64,000 nucleotides of DNA, from contig NZ_JAJBZM010000002.1 of assembly GCF_020567375.1 (NCBI RefSeq), positions 186,001 to 250,000 of the forward strand. The letters run 5' to 3'. The translations under genes were made by a program, and so were the position numbers. Positions 25,667 to 34,693 of the stretch are shown piece after piece; the first letter of the stretch is position 1, and each line of letters starts with the position of its first letter. This stretch comes from Janibacter melonis (GTDB lineage: Bacteria; Actinomycetota; Actinomycetes; Actinomycetales; Dermatophilaceae). The notes below the pieces were generated by a model. The model was not told the DNA's origin. It worked only from the letters and a program-made list of their open reading frames with translations, and ran no database searches.

Positions 25667-27787
25667 GTGAGTCACTACCTGAATGCGCTGTTCAAGCCTA
25701 CCAGCGTCGCAGTGCTCGGAGTATCCGAGAATGCAGAGCGCGGCGGGACCAGCATCTTCCGCGCCGCCCTGAAGGAGCCGTTCGGCGGACGGATCTACGC
25801 GGTCGGACGAAGTGGCGGTGAGGTCGATGGACAGCAGATCTACCGCTCGATCGCCGATCTCCCGGAGATCCCTGATCTCGTCTTCGGCGCGGTAGGGGTA
25901 CGTGCCACTCCTTCGGCGATGGTCGAGGCCGCCGAGGCGGGGGTCAAGGTCGGGGTGGTATTCACCGCCGGGTTCGCGGAGATGAGCCCCGAAGGTGCGC
26001 GAGCTCAGCAGGCGATGGTCGAGCAGTGCAACCACCTGGGGATGCGCATCGTCGGACCCAACTGCATGGGCGTGTTCGACCGCACCAGCCATCTCAACCT
26101 GACCAGCATGAAGGGCGTCCAGGACGGGTCTGTCGGACTGATCTCCCAGAGCGGCAACATCGCACTGACGATGTTCACCCATGCACGTCGTCACGACCTG
26201 GGGTTCCACTCCTTCGTGAGCTTCGGCAACCAGGCCGACGTGCCGCTCATCGACTACCTGGAGTACATGGGTCAGGACGACGCGGTCGACGTCGTGCTGA
26301 TGTACGTCGAGAGCCTCCAGGAGGTGGCGGGCGCAGATTTCGTCCGGCGCGCTCGTGACGTCGCTGCGCACAAGCCGGTCGTCGCGATCAAGGGCGGGGT
26401 CACCAACGCCGGACGTCGCGCAGCTGCGTCCCACACGTCACGGCTGTCGGCCGCCGAGACCATCTACAGCGCCGCATTCCGGCAGGCCGGCATCGTCGAG
26501 GTCACAGACCTTGATCATCTGCTGGCGGTGACCGAAGCCCTGCTCCGTTGCCCGCCCCTGAAGGGTTCGCGAATCGCGATCGTCGGGTCAGGGGGCGGTC
26601 ACTCGACGATCGGCACCGACTGCGTCGAGCGGACCGGTCTCGACGTCCCCGCCTTCGACTCTCACCTGCGGACCCAGTTCGGTCAGCACCTGCCACCGTG
26701 GGCTCCTGTGACGAACCCCGTCGACATGACGGGGGGGTTCACCGAGGACCTCACGCTCTTCCGTACGCTGATGTGCTACCCACTCAGCACGGACTCCTAT
26801 GACGGTGGGCTGAGCTACGGGCTTTACGGCAACAGCTTCAAGCCGGGGCTCGTTGATGACGCCGGACTCACCTGGGAGTCGGCGGCGGCAACCCTGGGCG
26901 CGCTGCAGGCCGAGCTGGGCAAACCGATCGTGTTCTACACACCCTTCGCCAAGGACACGGCAGCGGAGTTCACCGCCATGAGACGCGCCGGTGTTCCTTG
27001 CTACGGATCCCTCGCGGAAGCAGGTGCAGCTCTCGGAGCGCTGCGGGAACGCGGCGAGTTCCTCGCGCGACACGACGGTGCGTCGCGCTCGGTTCTGATG
27101 CCGGCATCCACGACGAGCGACGCTGCGCCGGGCGGACTCGTGCTCACGGAGTTCGAGTCTTTGCAGATCTTGGCGACCGCAGGAGTCGAGACTGTCGCGC
27201 AGCAGCAGGCCGGCAGCCCGGAGGCGGCGGCCTCGGCTGCCGACGCGATCGGCTACCCCGTCGTGCTGAAGGCTCAGCTGAAGGATGTCGCGCACAAGTC
27301 GGACGTCGGCGGCGTACGTCTGGGCCTGTCCACACCGGCCGACGTGCGTGCTGCGTTCGTCGACATGCGCCATCGGCTCGCTGTCGACGAGACCTTCGTC
27401 TGCTCGGTGTCGCCCCAGCTGGACGTAGACCGCGAGATCCTCCTCGGCATTCGCAGAGACGAGACCTTCGGCCACACCGTGGTCATCGGGGTTGGCGGGA
27501 TCCTCACCGAAGTCGCGGCTCGAGTCGCCGTGCTGATCGCCCCGACCTGCTTCGACGAGTTCTGCGCCGCGATCGCACGGTCACCGATCGCCGACTTCAT
27601 GGGGGAGTGGAGAGGCAAGCCGGCCGTAGACCTGCAGGAGCTCCATCGGCTCGTCAATGGGCTTGTCGAGGCCTGCATCCGTGACACCGGGATCCAGAGC
27701 ATCGACGTCAACCCACTCGTCACTGTCGGAGCTCGACTCGTGGCACTTGATGGTGCCGTCGTCCGCGACCTGTCGGGGAGTGAGTGA
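25667..27787 (+). CDS. Acyl-CoA synthetase (NDP-forming), fused alpha-beta type
   Basis: A 706-residue acetate-CoA ligase (ADP-forming)-family enzyme that makes a CoA thioester from a carboxylate with ATP, via a phosphohistidine. Domains: CoA-binding Rossmann (about residues 8-130), succinyl-CoA-ligase-like flavodoxin domains (about 145-450) with the phosphorylated His256 in AASHTSRLSAAETIYSAAFR, and a C-terminal ATP-grasp domain (about 490-700; VVLKAQLKDVAHKSDVGGVR and SIDVNPLVTVG). GTG at 25667 is preferred (GGGAAG upstream); ATG at 25646 is possible. Substrate is unknown; the context suggests an amino-carboxylate or its breakdown product. Confidence 0.87.
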   Translation: MSHYLNALFKPTSVAVLGVSENAERGGTSIFRAALKEPFGGRIYAVGRSGGEVDGQQIYRSIADLPEIPDLVFGAVGVRATPSAMVEAAEAGVKVGVVFTAGFAEMSPEGARAQQAMVEQCNHLGMRIVGPNCMGVFDRTSHLNLTSMKGVQDGSVGLISQSGNIALTMFTHARRHDLGFHSFVSFGNQADVPLIDYLEYMGQDDAVDVVLMYVESLQEVAGADFVRRARDVAAHKPVVAIKGGVTNAGRRAAASHTSRLSAAETIYSAAFRQAGIVEVTDLDHLLAVTEALLRCPPLKGSRIAIVGSGGGHSTIGTDCVERTGLDVPAFDSHLRTQFGQHLPPWAPVTNPVDMTGGFTEDLTLFRTLMCYPLSTDSYDGGLSYGLYGNSFKPGLVDDAGLTWESAAATLGALQAELGKPIVFYTPFAKDTAAEFTAMRRAGVPCYGSLAEAGAALGALRERGEFLARHDGASRSVLMPASTTSDAAPGGLVLTEFESLQILATAGVETVAQQQAGSPEAAASAADAIGYPVVLKAQLKDVAHKSDVGGVRLGLSTPADVRAAFVDMRHRLAVDETFVCSVSPQLDVDREILLGIRRDETFGHTVVIGVGGILTEVAARVAVLIAPTCFDEFCAAIARSPIADFMGEWRGKPAVDLQELHRLVNGLVEACIRDTGIQSIDVNPLVTVGARLVALDGAVVRDLSGSE

Positions 27788-28635
27788 TCGTGGATGCCTC
27801 CAGATCGGTGCACGCACCTGACGACGACGTGATCTCCGAGCTTGTCGATGGTGTCCTGACCATCTGGCTCAATCGTCCGGACAAGCTCAATGCGTTGACG
27901 CACCCGATGTACGACGAGATCGGCCGTCTCGTGGCGGCCGCATCAACCGACACCGAGTGCCGGGTCATCGTCCTGCGGGGCCGCGGGCGTGCGTTCTCGG
28001 CGGGGTTCGATCTGGCTCTGCAGGTCGCGCACAAGGGGAGCGAGGAGAAGCTCAGCGGCTTGCGAGATGGTTCGAACCGGGTGCGGTGGGCGATCTGGAA
28101 CTGCCCGAAACCGGTCGTGGCCGTGCTGCATGGCTTCTGCCTCGCCGGAGCGTTCGAGCTCGTCCTGCCGACAGACTTCACCATCGCGTCGCGGTCCTGC
28201 GAGCTGGGTGAGCCGGAGATTCTCTTCGGCGCTGGATCTGCGTTCCTGATGGTGCCGTGGATGATGAACCACAAGCAGGCGAAGCAAGTCCTCCTCCTCG
28301 GTGATCGATTCGACGCCGATGAAGCCCATCGCCTTGGTCTGGTCACCGAGGTGGTCGACGACGACCACCTGGACCAGCGCGTGCATGAAGTGGTGGATCG
28401 GCTCCGCAAGGTTCCAGCGGGTGCTGCCCGTATGGGGAAGCTGGGGATCAACCGGGCGTACGAGACCGCGGGGATGGTGCCGCACATCGACGGCTGGGTG
28501 GACAGCGTCGTCCACCTTGCTGATTTCCCCAACGAGGTCGCCGAGGAGTTCAAGCGGCGGGTTGAGCAGGACGGCCCCAAGCAGGCTGCGCAGTGGCGCG
28601 CCAGCTACTACGAGCCGGAGCCGTACCGGTCATGA
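27784..28635 (+). CDS. Enoyl-CoA hydratase/isomerase family protein
   Basis: Crotonase-fold protein of 283 residues. The N-terminal substrate loop reads LNRPDKLNALTHPMYDEIG and the oxyanion-hole segments are RGRGRAFSAGFDLAL and HGFCLAGAFELVLPTDFTIA. Both glutamates used by true hydratases appear to be present (in LAGAFELVL and in ELGEPEILFG), so reversible hydration of an enoyl-CoA is plausible. The GTG overlaps the stop of the synthetase gene by four bases, and its stop overlaps the permease ATG, so transport and metabolism genes form one transcription unit. Confidence 0.88.
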   Translation: MIVDASRSVHAPDDDVISELVDGVLTIWLNRPDKLNALTHPMYDEIGRLVAAASTDTECRVIVLRGRGRAFSAGFDLALQVAHKGSEEKLSGLRDGSNRVRWAIWNCPKPVVAVLHGFCLAGAFELVLPTDFTIASRSCELGEPEILFGAGSAFLMVPWMMNHKQAKQVLLLGDRFDADEAHRLGLVTEVVDDDHLDQRVHEVVDRLRKVPAGAARMGKLGINRAYETAGMVPHIDGWVDSVVHLADFPNEVAEEFKRRVEQDGPKQAAQWRASYYEPEPYRS

Positions 28636-29552
28636 GACGGCTTGTGGTCAAGCACGTCGGGATCGGTCTTCTCGTCGTCTTCGGAGCACTCACCCTCACC
28701 TTCATCTTGGTCCGGATGAGCGGTGATCCCTCGGCGTTGATCCTCCCGCAGGACGCGAGCAGCGAGCAGCGCGAGCTGCTCCGTGAGGAGCTCGGAGTCA
28801 ACCAGCCCATGGTGCAGCAGTACATCTCCTATCTCGCGGGCGCTGTGCGCGGGGACCTCGGAAACTCGTACTTCGACTCGGATTCGGTCTCGTCGATCGT
28901 GCTCCGCTACCTGCCGAACACGGCGATCCTGGCGGCCTCGTCCTTCGTCGTGACGTTGATCTTTGCCGTCCCACTCGGGACGCTCGCTGCGATCCGTCGC
29001 GGTGGTCTGCTCGACCGGGCCGTGCAGGCGGTCGCCGTGCTCGGCAATTCCATCCCGTCGTTCTGGTCCGCACTGCTGCTGCTCCAGGTCTTCGCGGTCA
29101 AGCTCGGGTGGTTCCCGACCTACGGCACCGCCGGGGCTCTGAGCCTGGTTCTCCCCACAGTGAACCTCGCGCTGTTCCTGTTTCCCACGATGGCGAGACT
29201 GACCCGCTCATCGGTGATCGACGTGCTTCCGATGCCCTACGTGGAGACAGCACGCACTCGTGGTGCTTCCGAACCACGGGTGATCACCGTCCACGTGCTG
29301 CGCAACGCGCTCCTGCCGGTGCTCGCCCTGGGGGGCCTGCAGATCGGAGGACTGCTCGGAGGGGCCGTGCTCACCGAGACCGTCTTCGCATGGCCGGGGA
29401 TCGGGAGCCTCGCCGTTCAGTCGATCAGCCGCAGTGACTTCCCTGTCGTGCAGGGGATCGTCGTGTACGTCGCCGTCATCTTCGCGGTGGTGACCGTGAT
29501 CACCGAGATCATGAGCCGACTCGCGAACCCACGCCTGAGGGGCGAGTCATGA
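28632..29552 (+). CDS. Peptide/nickel-type ABC transporter permease (DppB-like)
   Basis: A 306-residue inner-membrane permease of the DppB/OppB class with six predicted helices. The N-terminal helix (HVGIGLLVVFGALTLTFILV) is followed by the family segment SGDPSALILP; the EAA loop is represented by YVETARTRGASEPRVITVHV and the end by FPVVQGIVVYVAVIFAVV. The ATG overlaps the hydratase stop, and the stop overlaps the ATG of the second permease. It would import a peptide-like or otherwise polar solute. Confidence 0.92.
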   Translation: MRRLVVKHVGIGLLVVFGALTLTFILVRMSGDPSALILPQDASSEQRELLREELGVNQPMVQQYISYLAGAVRGDLGNSYFDSDSVSSIVLRYLPNTAILAASSFVVTLIFAVPLGTLAAIRRGGLLDRAVQAVAVLGNSIPSFWSALLLLQVFAVKLGWFPTYGTAGALSLVLPTVNLALFLFPTMARLTRSSVIDVLPMPYVETARTRGASEPRVITVHVLRNALLPVLALGGLQIGGLLGGAVLTETVFAWPGIGSLAVQSISRSDFPVVQGIVVYVAVIFAVVTVITEIMSRLANPRLRGES

Positions 29553-30439
29553 CCGATCTGACTGCACTGTCGCCTCGCCCGACCCGGCCACGCCGCACTC
29601 ATGCCCTGCGGGCCATGCGGGGAGGCGCCGCAGTGACCGTCGCTGCTCTCCTGCTCGTGATCTTCGCGGTCATCACAGCGGTGGGTGACAAGCTCGCGCC
29701 GTACGACGCCGGGGCGCAGTCATTGGAGAGCCGGCTGCTAGCGCCCGGAGCGGAGAGCAGCACCGGGAGTCATCTGCTGGGCACGGACGCGCTCGGCCGG
29801 GACATGTTCTCGCTGGTTCTGGCCGGCGCTCAGAGCATCGTCGTCCAGGCGACCCTAGGGGTGATGATCGGCGTCGGGGTGGGAACGGTCCTCGGGCTGG
29901 TCTGCGGGTACCGCGGCGGTCGACTCGGTGACCTGCTGATCCTCCTGACCAATCTTCAGCTGTCCTTCCCGTTCTTCCTTCTCGCACTCGCCGTCGTCGG
30001 CATCCTCGGGGCCAGCTTCTGGCTGGTCGTGGGAGTTGTGGCTCTCGCATCGTGGGTCGAGATCGCTCGAGTCGTCTACGTCGAGACGCGCGAGGTGTGC
30101 CAGCTCGAGTACATCCTCGCGGTTCGCGTCATGAGGGGCAGCACGCTCCGAATCATCTTCCGGCATGTGCTCCCCAACGTGCTCTCCTCCATCTTGGTCC
30201 TCGGTGCTCTGGCCTTCGGCACCGCCACCGTCATCATCGCGGGCCTCGGATTCATCGGTCTCGCAGCCCCTGCCGCGTCGCCCGGTTGGGGAGAGATGCT
30301 CAGCGACGGCCGCGACTACATGGCGTCCGCATGGTGGCTCACCGTCGTACCCGGGGCAGCCATCTTCTTGCTCGTGTTCGCGGTCAACGTCGTCGGAGAA
30401 GCAATCCGAGACCGGTTCGATCCGCACGCACGTCCGTGA
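29549..30439 (+). CDS. Peptide/nickel-type ABC transporter permease (DppC-like)
   Basis: A 296-residue permease of the DppC/OppC class. An N-terminal helix (TVAALLLVIFAVITAVG) is followed by the extracellular GTDALGRDMFSLVLAGAQ, diagnostic for this class, and five further helices. The EAA loop region reads YVETREVCQLEYILAVRVMR, with a Cys-Gln-Leu-Glu substitution in the usually small/Ala-rich part. It pairs with the DppB-like protein. It is followed after 29 bases by the binding protein gene. Confidence 0.92.
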   Translation: MTDLTALSPRPTRPRRTHALRAMRGGAAVTVAALLLVIFAVITAVGDKLAPYDAGAQSLESRLLAPGAESSTGSHLLGTDALGRDMFSLVLAGAQSIVVQATLGVMIGVGVGTVLGLVCGYRGGRLGDLLILLTNLQLSFPFFLLALAVVGILGASFWLVVGVVALASWVEIARVVYVETREVCQLEYILAVRVMRGSTLRIIFRHVLPNVLSSILVLGALAFGTATVIIAGLGFIGLAAPAASPGWGEMLSDGRDYMASAWWLTVVPGAAIFLLVFAVNVVGEAIRDRFDPHARP

Positions 30440-30468
30440 TCCCAGCAACGAACTGAAGGAGCATCACC

Positions 30469-32019
30469 ATGAACAGGTCCACCCGGTTCCGCGCCATGAT
30501 CGGCGCAGCGCTACTCACAAGTTCTCTGCTCGCCGCTTGCTCCGTCGATGGTGACGAGAACGGGTCTGCAGGCTCTGACTCCATCGACATCGCTCTCAGC
30601 GCTGGTATCGACATGCTGGACCCGCAGCGCAGCGCCAACGGACCCGACCTGGCTGTCATGAGCCAGATCTACGAGACCCTCCTCTCCATCGACGCTGAGA
30701 CGCGCGAGCTCGGCCCGAACCTCGCGACCTCGTACGAGCTCGTCGAGCCCACCAGGTGGCGGTTCGAGCTTCGCGACGACGTCACCTTCACCAACGGCGA
30801 GGCGTTCGACGCCGAGGCAGTCAAGTACTCCATCGAACGGATCATCGACCCCGCGACGGTGTCCGTCAGTGCGAGCCAGCTCGACACCGTCAAGAAGGTG
30901 GAAGTTGTCGACGACCACACCGTCGACATCGTCACGAAGTCTCCTGACGCGGTTCTCCCACGACGGATGCAACCCATCGGCGGCTCCGGACGTGTCTTCA
31001 TCGTCCCCCCGAAGTACTTCAGCGAGAGCACACCCGACGAGGTCGCGAACAATCCCGTAGGCACGGGCCCATACAAGATGGAGTCCTGGGACAAGGGTCA
31101 ATCCATCACTCTGGCGCGCAACGACGACTACTGGGGTGAGCAGCCTGACATCGCCCGGGCGAAGTTCTCGTTCATCACCGAGAACACGACTCGTGTCAAC
31201 GCGCTTCTGGCGGGCGAGGTCGACCTCATCCAGCGTGTTCCGATCGAAGACGTCGACCGGGTTGGTGACGCCGATGGTGTGCACGTCGAGTCCAGCGAGG
31301 ACGGCCTGGTCCACACGCTGCTGCTCGACATGCGTTCGGCCCCCTTCGACGACATCAAGGTGAGGCAGGCCTTCGCTCACGCCATCGATGTCCAAGGCTT
31401 CGTCGACCAGCTCCTCAAAGGTCACGGGCGCGCGCTTGGCGTCCCCATGAGCCCGACAGTCGCACAGTTCGACGACTCCCTGAGTGCCTACGAGTACGAC
31501 CCCGCAAAGGCGAAGCGCCTGCTGGCGGAGGCCGGGTACGAGGACGGGCTCCCGTTGGCGACCAAGACCTCTGCGGGTCGATATGTCGCAGACAAGGAGA
31601 TCTACGACACGATCAACGGTCAGCTCGAAGCGGCTGGCTTCGAGGTCGCGCCCCAGACGGTCGAGTGGGGACGACTGATCAGTCAGATGACGAAGGGGAG
31701 TGCGGGTCCCTTCTACATGATCGGCTGGGACTTCGGTGAGGGCGATGCCAGCAAGCAGGACTCGTTCTTGCAGAGCTCGTCGTCGGCGAGCATCGCGAAG
31801 CTGCCCGAGTACGACCGCCTCTCCGACGACGCCAGTGCAACCACTGACGAGGACGAGAACCTGCGGCTGTGGCAGGAGGCCCAGAAGAGCGTCCATCGCA
31901 GCTACGCCATCGGTGGGATGTGGCAGGCGGACTCGATCTACGGGATGACGGATGCCATCTCGTGGTCCCCGGAGTTCGGCGACAACGTGATCCTCAAGGA
32001 CATCGAGATCGCGGACTGA
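30469..32019 (+). CDS. ABC transporter substrate-binding lipoprotein (family 5, DppA-like)
   Basis: A 516-residue extracellular solute-binding protein, family 5. The signal peptide ends in lipobox LLAACS (cysteine about residue 24). The family pattern is clear: AGIDMLDPQRSANGPDLAVM, RFELRDDVTFTNGEAFDAEA and VNALLAGEVDLIQRV. These proteins bind peptides, opines, nickel chelates or glycosides, so the ligand cannot be read from sequence. GAAGGAG precedes the ATG. It belongs to the complete importer encoded from 28632 to 34178. Confidence 0.92.
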   Translation: MNRSTRFRAMIGAALLTSSLLAACSVDGDENGSAGSDSIDIALSAGIDMLDPQRSANGPDLAVMSQIYETLLSIDAETRELGPNLATSYELVEPTRWRFELRDDVTFTNGEAFDAEAVKYSIERIIDPATVSVSASQLDTVKKVEVVDDHTVDIVTKSPDAVLPRRMQPIGGSGRVFIVPPKYFSESTPDEVANNPVGTGPYKMESWDKGQSITLARNDDYWGEQPDIARAKFSFITENTTRVNALLAGEVDLIQRVPIEDVDRVGDADGVHVESSEDGLVHTLLLDMRSAPFDDIKVRQAFAHAIDVQGFVDQLLKGHGRALGVPMSPTVAQFDDSLSAYEYDPAKAKRLLAEAGYEDGLPLATKTSAGRYVADKEIYDTINGQLEAAGFEVAPQTVEWGRLISQMTKGSAGPFYMIGWDFGEGDASKQDSFLQSSSSASIAKLPEYDRLSDDASATTDEDENLRLWQEAQKSVHRSYAIGGMWQADSIYGMTDAISWSPEFGDNVILKDIEIAD

Positions 32020-32167
32020 GCGTGTGCACGCACAGGTGCAGGGCGCGCGCATGTACGGGATGCCGAGCAAGGAGGAGGGCCTGATGTCGAAGTCTCGAGG
32101 CGCGATGCAGGTAGTGAGGAGTTCGAGCCGCGCCCGGTCGACGGGACGCACCCAGGAGGAGACGGCC

Positions 32168-33181
32168 GTGCGTGACCAGGCGAGAGCCGGCCGGTCCGGT
32201 GCACCACTGCTCGACGTCTCGGATCTGTCGGTCGAGTTCGGGACGTCTCGGGGTCCGGTCGCGGCTGTCAACGGATTCGACCTCCGCGTCGATCGGGGCG
32301 ATTCTGTCGCGATCGTCGGCGAGTCAGGGTCGGGGAAATCCGTGGCGATGAGAGCCGTCTTGGGCCTCTACTCGCAGAGCAGGACGACAAGAGTCGACGG
32401 GGAGGTGCTCTTCGACGGCGTCGACCTCCGCTCGGCGTCCCGGAAGACCCTTCGCGGCATCCGAGGAGAACGGCTGGCGTTGATAGCGCAGGATGCGCTG
32501 TCATCACTGAATCCGTCGCTCACGGTCGGCTACCAGATCAGCGAGGCGCTGAGGATCCATCGTCGATGGTCGGGACCGGCGTGCCGCAGGCGAGCCGCCG
32601 AGCTCCTCGACATGGTGGGGATCCCGTCCGCCTCGGACCGGCTCGGAGATTATCCTCACCAGTTCTCCGGCGGCATGCGACAGCGTGTCCTTATCGCGGC
32701 CGGACTCGCGCTGGATCCTGACGTGCTCATCGCTGATGAGCCGACCACGGCCCTCGACGTGACGATCCAGGCGCAGATCCTCCAGCTGCTGCGAGATCTT
32801 CGCGCCGAGACCGGCATGGCGCTGGTGATGATCACCCATGACATGGGAGTTGTCGCAGAGACCGCTGACCGTGTCGCGGTCATGTACGCAGGGTCGGTCG
32901 TGGAGAGCGGCCGGGTGCGAGATGTCTTCGACTCGCCGCAGCACCCCTACACGACCGGACTTCTCAGGGCGGTGCCGCGTCCGGACCGTCGCCGCGAACG
33001 GCTGTCCTCTATCCCAGGTTCGCCCCCGAGTCCGTCGCAGTGGCCGGGTGGCTGTCGTTTCCATCCGCGATGCCCCCATGCGGACGAGGGATGTCGAGTC
33101 GGCACGATCAATCTGGAACCTGTGGTGTCGGGGCACAGCACGGCGTGCCGACGGTGGAAGGAGATCGCCTGTGATGAGTGA
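32168..33181 (+). CDS. Peptide-type ABC transporter ATPase (DppD-like)
   Basis: ATPase of 337 residues with Walker [12 protein letters not shown], signature [13 protein letters not shown], Walker [15 protein letters not shown], and the C-terminal oligopeptide-transporter domain with a cysteine cluster ([14 protein letters not shown]). Two starts are possible: GTG at 32168 and ATG at 32084, each preceded by AGGAGGAG. The shorter form matches the usual family length, whereas the longer one adds 28 basic, Ser/Arg-rich residues. It overlaps the next ATPase gene by eight bases. Confidence 0.9.
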   Translation: MRDQARAGRSGAPLLDVSDLSVEFGTSRGPVAAVNGFDLRVDRGDSVAIVGESGSGKSVAMRAVLGLYSQSRTTRVDGEVLFDGVDLRSASRKTLRGIRGERLALIAQDALSSLNPSLTVGYQISEALRIHRRWSGPACRRRAAELLDMVGIPSASDRLGDYPHQFSGGMRQRVLIAAGLALDPDVLIADEPTTALDVTIQAQILQLLRDLRAETGMALVMITHDMGVVAETADRVAVMYAGSVVESGRVRDVFDSPQHPYTTGLLRAVPRPDRRRERLSSIPGSPPSPSQWPGGCRFHPRCPHADEGCRVGTINLEPVVSGHSTACRRWKEIACDE

Positions 33182-34178
33182 GTCCACCAGGCCGTCAGCG
33201 ATCAGCGAGGCACATCCGCCTGTCCTCGAAGCGGAAGATCTGGTGATGTCGTATGTCATCCCGACGGGCGAGAGGCGAGAGGTACGTGCCGTCCGAGGTG
33301 TCTCCCTGCGGGTACCCGCAGGGAAGACCGTCGGTGTGGTGGGCGAGTCCGGGTGCGGGAAGTCGACGTTGGCGAGGATGCTCGTCGGGCTCGAGCCTCC
33401 GACCTCGGGGACCGTGAAGGTTCGTGGGCAGGTCGCCGAGTCGCTGCCCAGTCGAGAGCGCCACGCGCTGTTGCGACGGGTGCAGATGGTCTTCCAGTCG
33501 CCCTTCACCTCGCTGGACCCCCGCATGACGGTGCGTCAGATCATCCGTGAGCCCCTCGACGTCGCCGTCCCGCGCCGGTCCCGTGCCGACCGACGGGCCA
33601 GGGTCGATGAGCTGATGGCGGCGGTGGGCCTGGCAGATCATCTGGGTGACCGCCATCCCGTCCAGCTGTCCGGAGGGCAGCAGCAGAGAGTCGGACTGGC
33701 GCGAGCACTTGCTGCGGACTCAGAGGTGATCATCTGCGACGAGCCCGTCTCGGCGCTCGACGTATCCATCCAGGCGCAAGTGATCAATCTGCTGAGGGAC
33801 CTGCAAGACGAGCTGGGCATCGCCTACGTCTTCATCGCACACAACCTCGGTGTTGTGGCGTCGATATCGGACTACGTCGCGGTCATGTACCTGGGCCGGG
33901 TCGTCGAGTACGGGTCGACAGACGCCATCTACGACCATCCCAGGCATCCGTATACGAAAGCACTGCTGTCCTCGGCGCCTGTGCCCGAACCAGGTGTCGA
34001 CTTGGACGAAACCAGGATCGTGCTGGCCGGCGAGCTCCCCTCGCCCGCGAATGTGCCGACGGGCTGCTCGTTCCGAACCCGCTGCTGGAAAGCGCAGGAC
34101 GTCTGCGCGGCGGTGGACCCCGATCTCGACTCCAGTGACGGCTCGGCCCACGAGGTCGCCTGTCATTTCCCGGAGTGA
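33174..34178 (+). CDS. Peptide-type ABC transporter ATPase (DppF-like)
   Basis: ATPase of 334 residues, partner of the DppD-like subunit. Walker A GESGCGKSTLARML, the Q-loop segment MVFQSPFTSLDPRMTV, signature QLSGGQQQRVGLARAL and Walker B VIICDEPVSALDVS are intact. The C-terminus carries the oligopeptide-transporter extension (PTGCSFRTRCWKAQDVC). GGAAGGAG lies upstream; ATG at 33174 and the adjacent GTG at 33171 are both possible starts. It completes an importer with two permeases, one binding protein and two ATPases. Confidence 0.92.
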   Translation: MSESTRPSAISEAHPPVLEAEDLVMSYVIPTGERREVRAVRGVSLRVPAGKTVGVVGESGCGKSTLARMLVGLEPPTSGTVKVRGQVAESLPSRERHALLRRVQMVFQSPFTSLDPRMTVRQIIREPLDVAVPRRSRADRRARVDELMAAVGLADHLGDRHPVQLSGGQQQRVGLARALAADSEVIICDEPVSALDVSIQAQVINLLRDLQDELGIAYVFIAHNLGVVASISDYVAVMYLGRVVEYGSTDAIYDHPRHPYTKALLSSAPVPEPGVDLDETRIVLAGELPSPANVPTGCSFRTRCWKAQDVCAAVDPDLDSSDGSAHEVACHFPE

Positions 34179-34228
34179 TGACTGACCGGTCCCGTACCAC
34201 CAGGAATCAACAGGAGAGCAGGAAGATC

Positions 34229-34633
34229 ATGGAAGAGACACACAACATCGCGATCCTTCGGATGCGGTTGCGAGCCGACGACACGCACTACGCGAGCGGT
34301 GTCATACCGGCGGCCACTTATCTGGCGTTGATGTCTGACGCGGGGGCGATGCTCGGTCTGCAGCGAGGGGAGACGGCTGGTTACCTGGCTCGCTGGGAGG
34401 GGGTGGACTTCACCTCGGTGTGCAGGGTGGGTGACTTCATCGAGGTGCGGGCTGAGACGGTCAAGGTGGGTAACCGATCTCGAAGGGTCAGGGCCCAGGT
34501 GCTCAAGCTGATCGCCACATCTTCGGGTGAGCCCGGTCAGACGACCAGTGGTCAGGTGCTCGATCCTCCGGAAGTCGTCGCCAGCGGTGAGTACGTGGGG
34601 GTCAAGCCGCGAGCTGACGTCGCCCATGACTGA
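34229..34633 (+). CDS. Hot-dog fold protein resembling 3-aminobutyryl-CoA ammonia-lyase
   Basis: A 134-residue single hot-dog protein. The stretch LRMRLRADDTHYASGVIPAA, then GDFIEVRAETVKVGNRSRRV, resembles Kal, the 3-aminobutyryl-CoA ammonia-lyase of lysine fermenters, as I recall that family. If so, it would eliminate ammonia from a beta-aminoacyl-CoA to give an enoyl-CoA, which the neighbouring hydratase could use. A generic acyl-CoA thioesterase is the alternative. ATG at 34229 has CAGGAAG just upstream; a start at 34175 would add 18 residues unlike the family. Confidence 0.7.
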   Translation: MEETHNIAILRMRLRADDTHYASGVIPAATYLALMSDAGAMLGLQRGETAGYLARWEGVDFTSVCRVGDFIEVRAETVKVGNRSRRVRAQVLKLIATSSGEPGQTTSGQVLDPPEVVASGEYVGVKPRADVAHD

Positions 34634-34693
34634 GACCCCGACAGGGCACGGTGAGGTCGCCGAGCCCGGCGCCTCCACACCAGGGGCCGGCAG

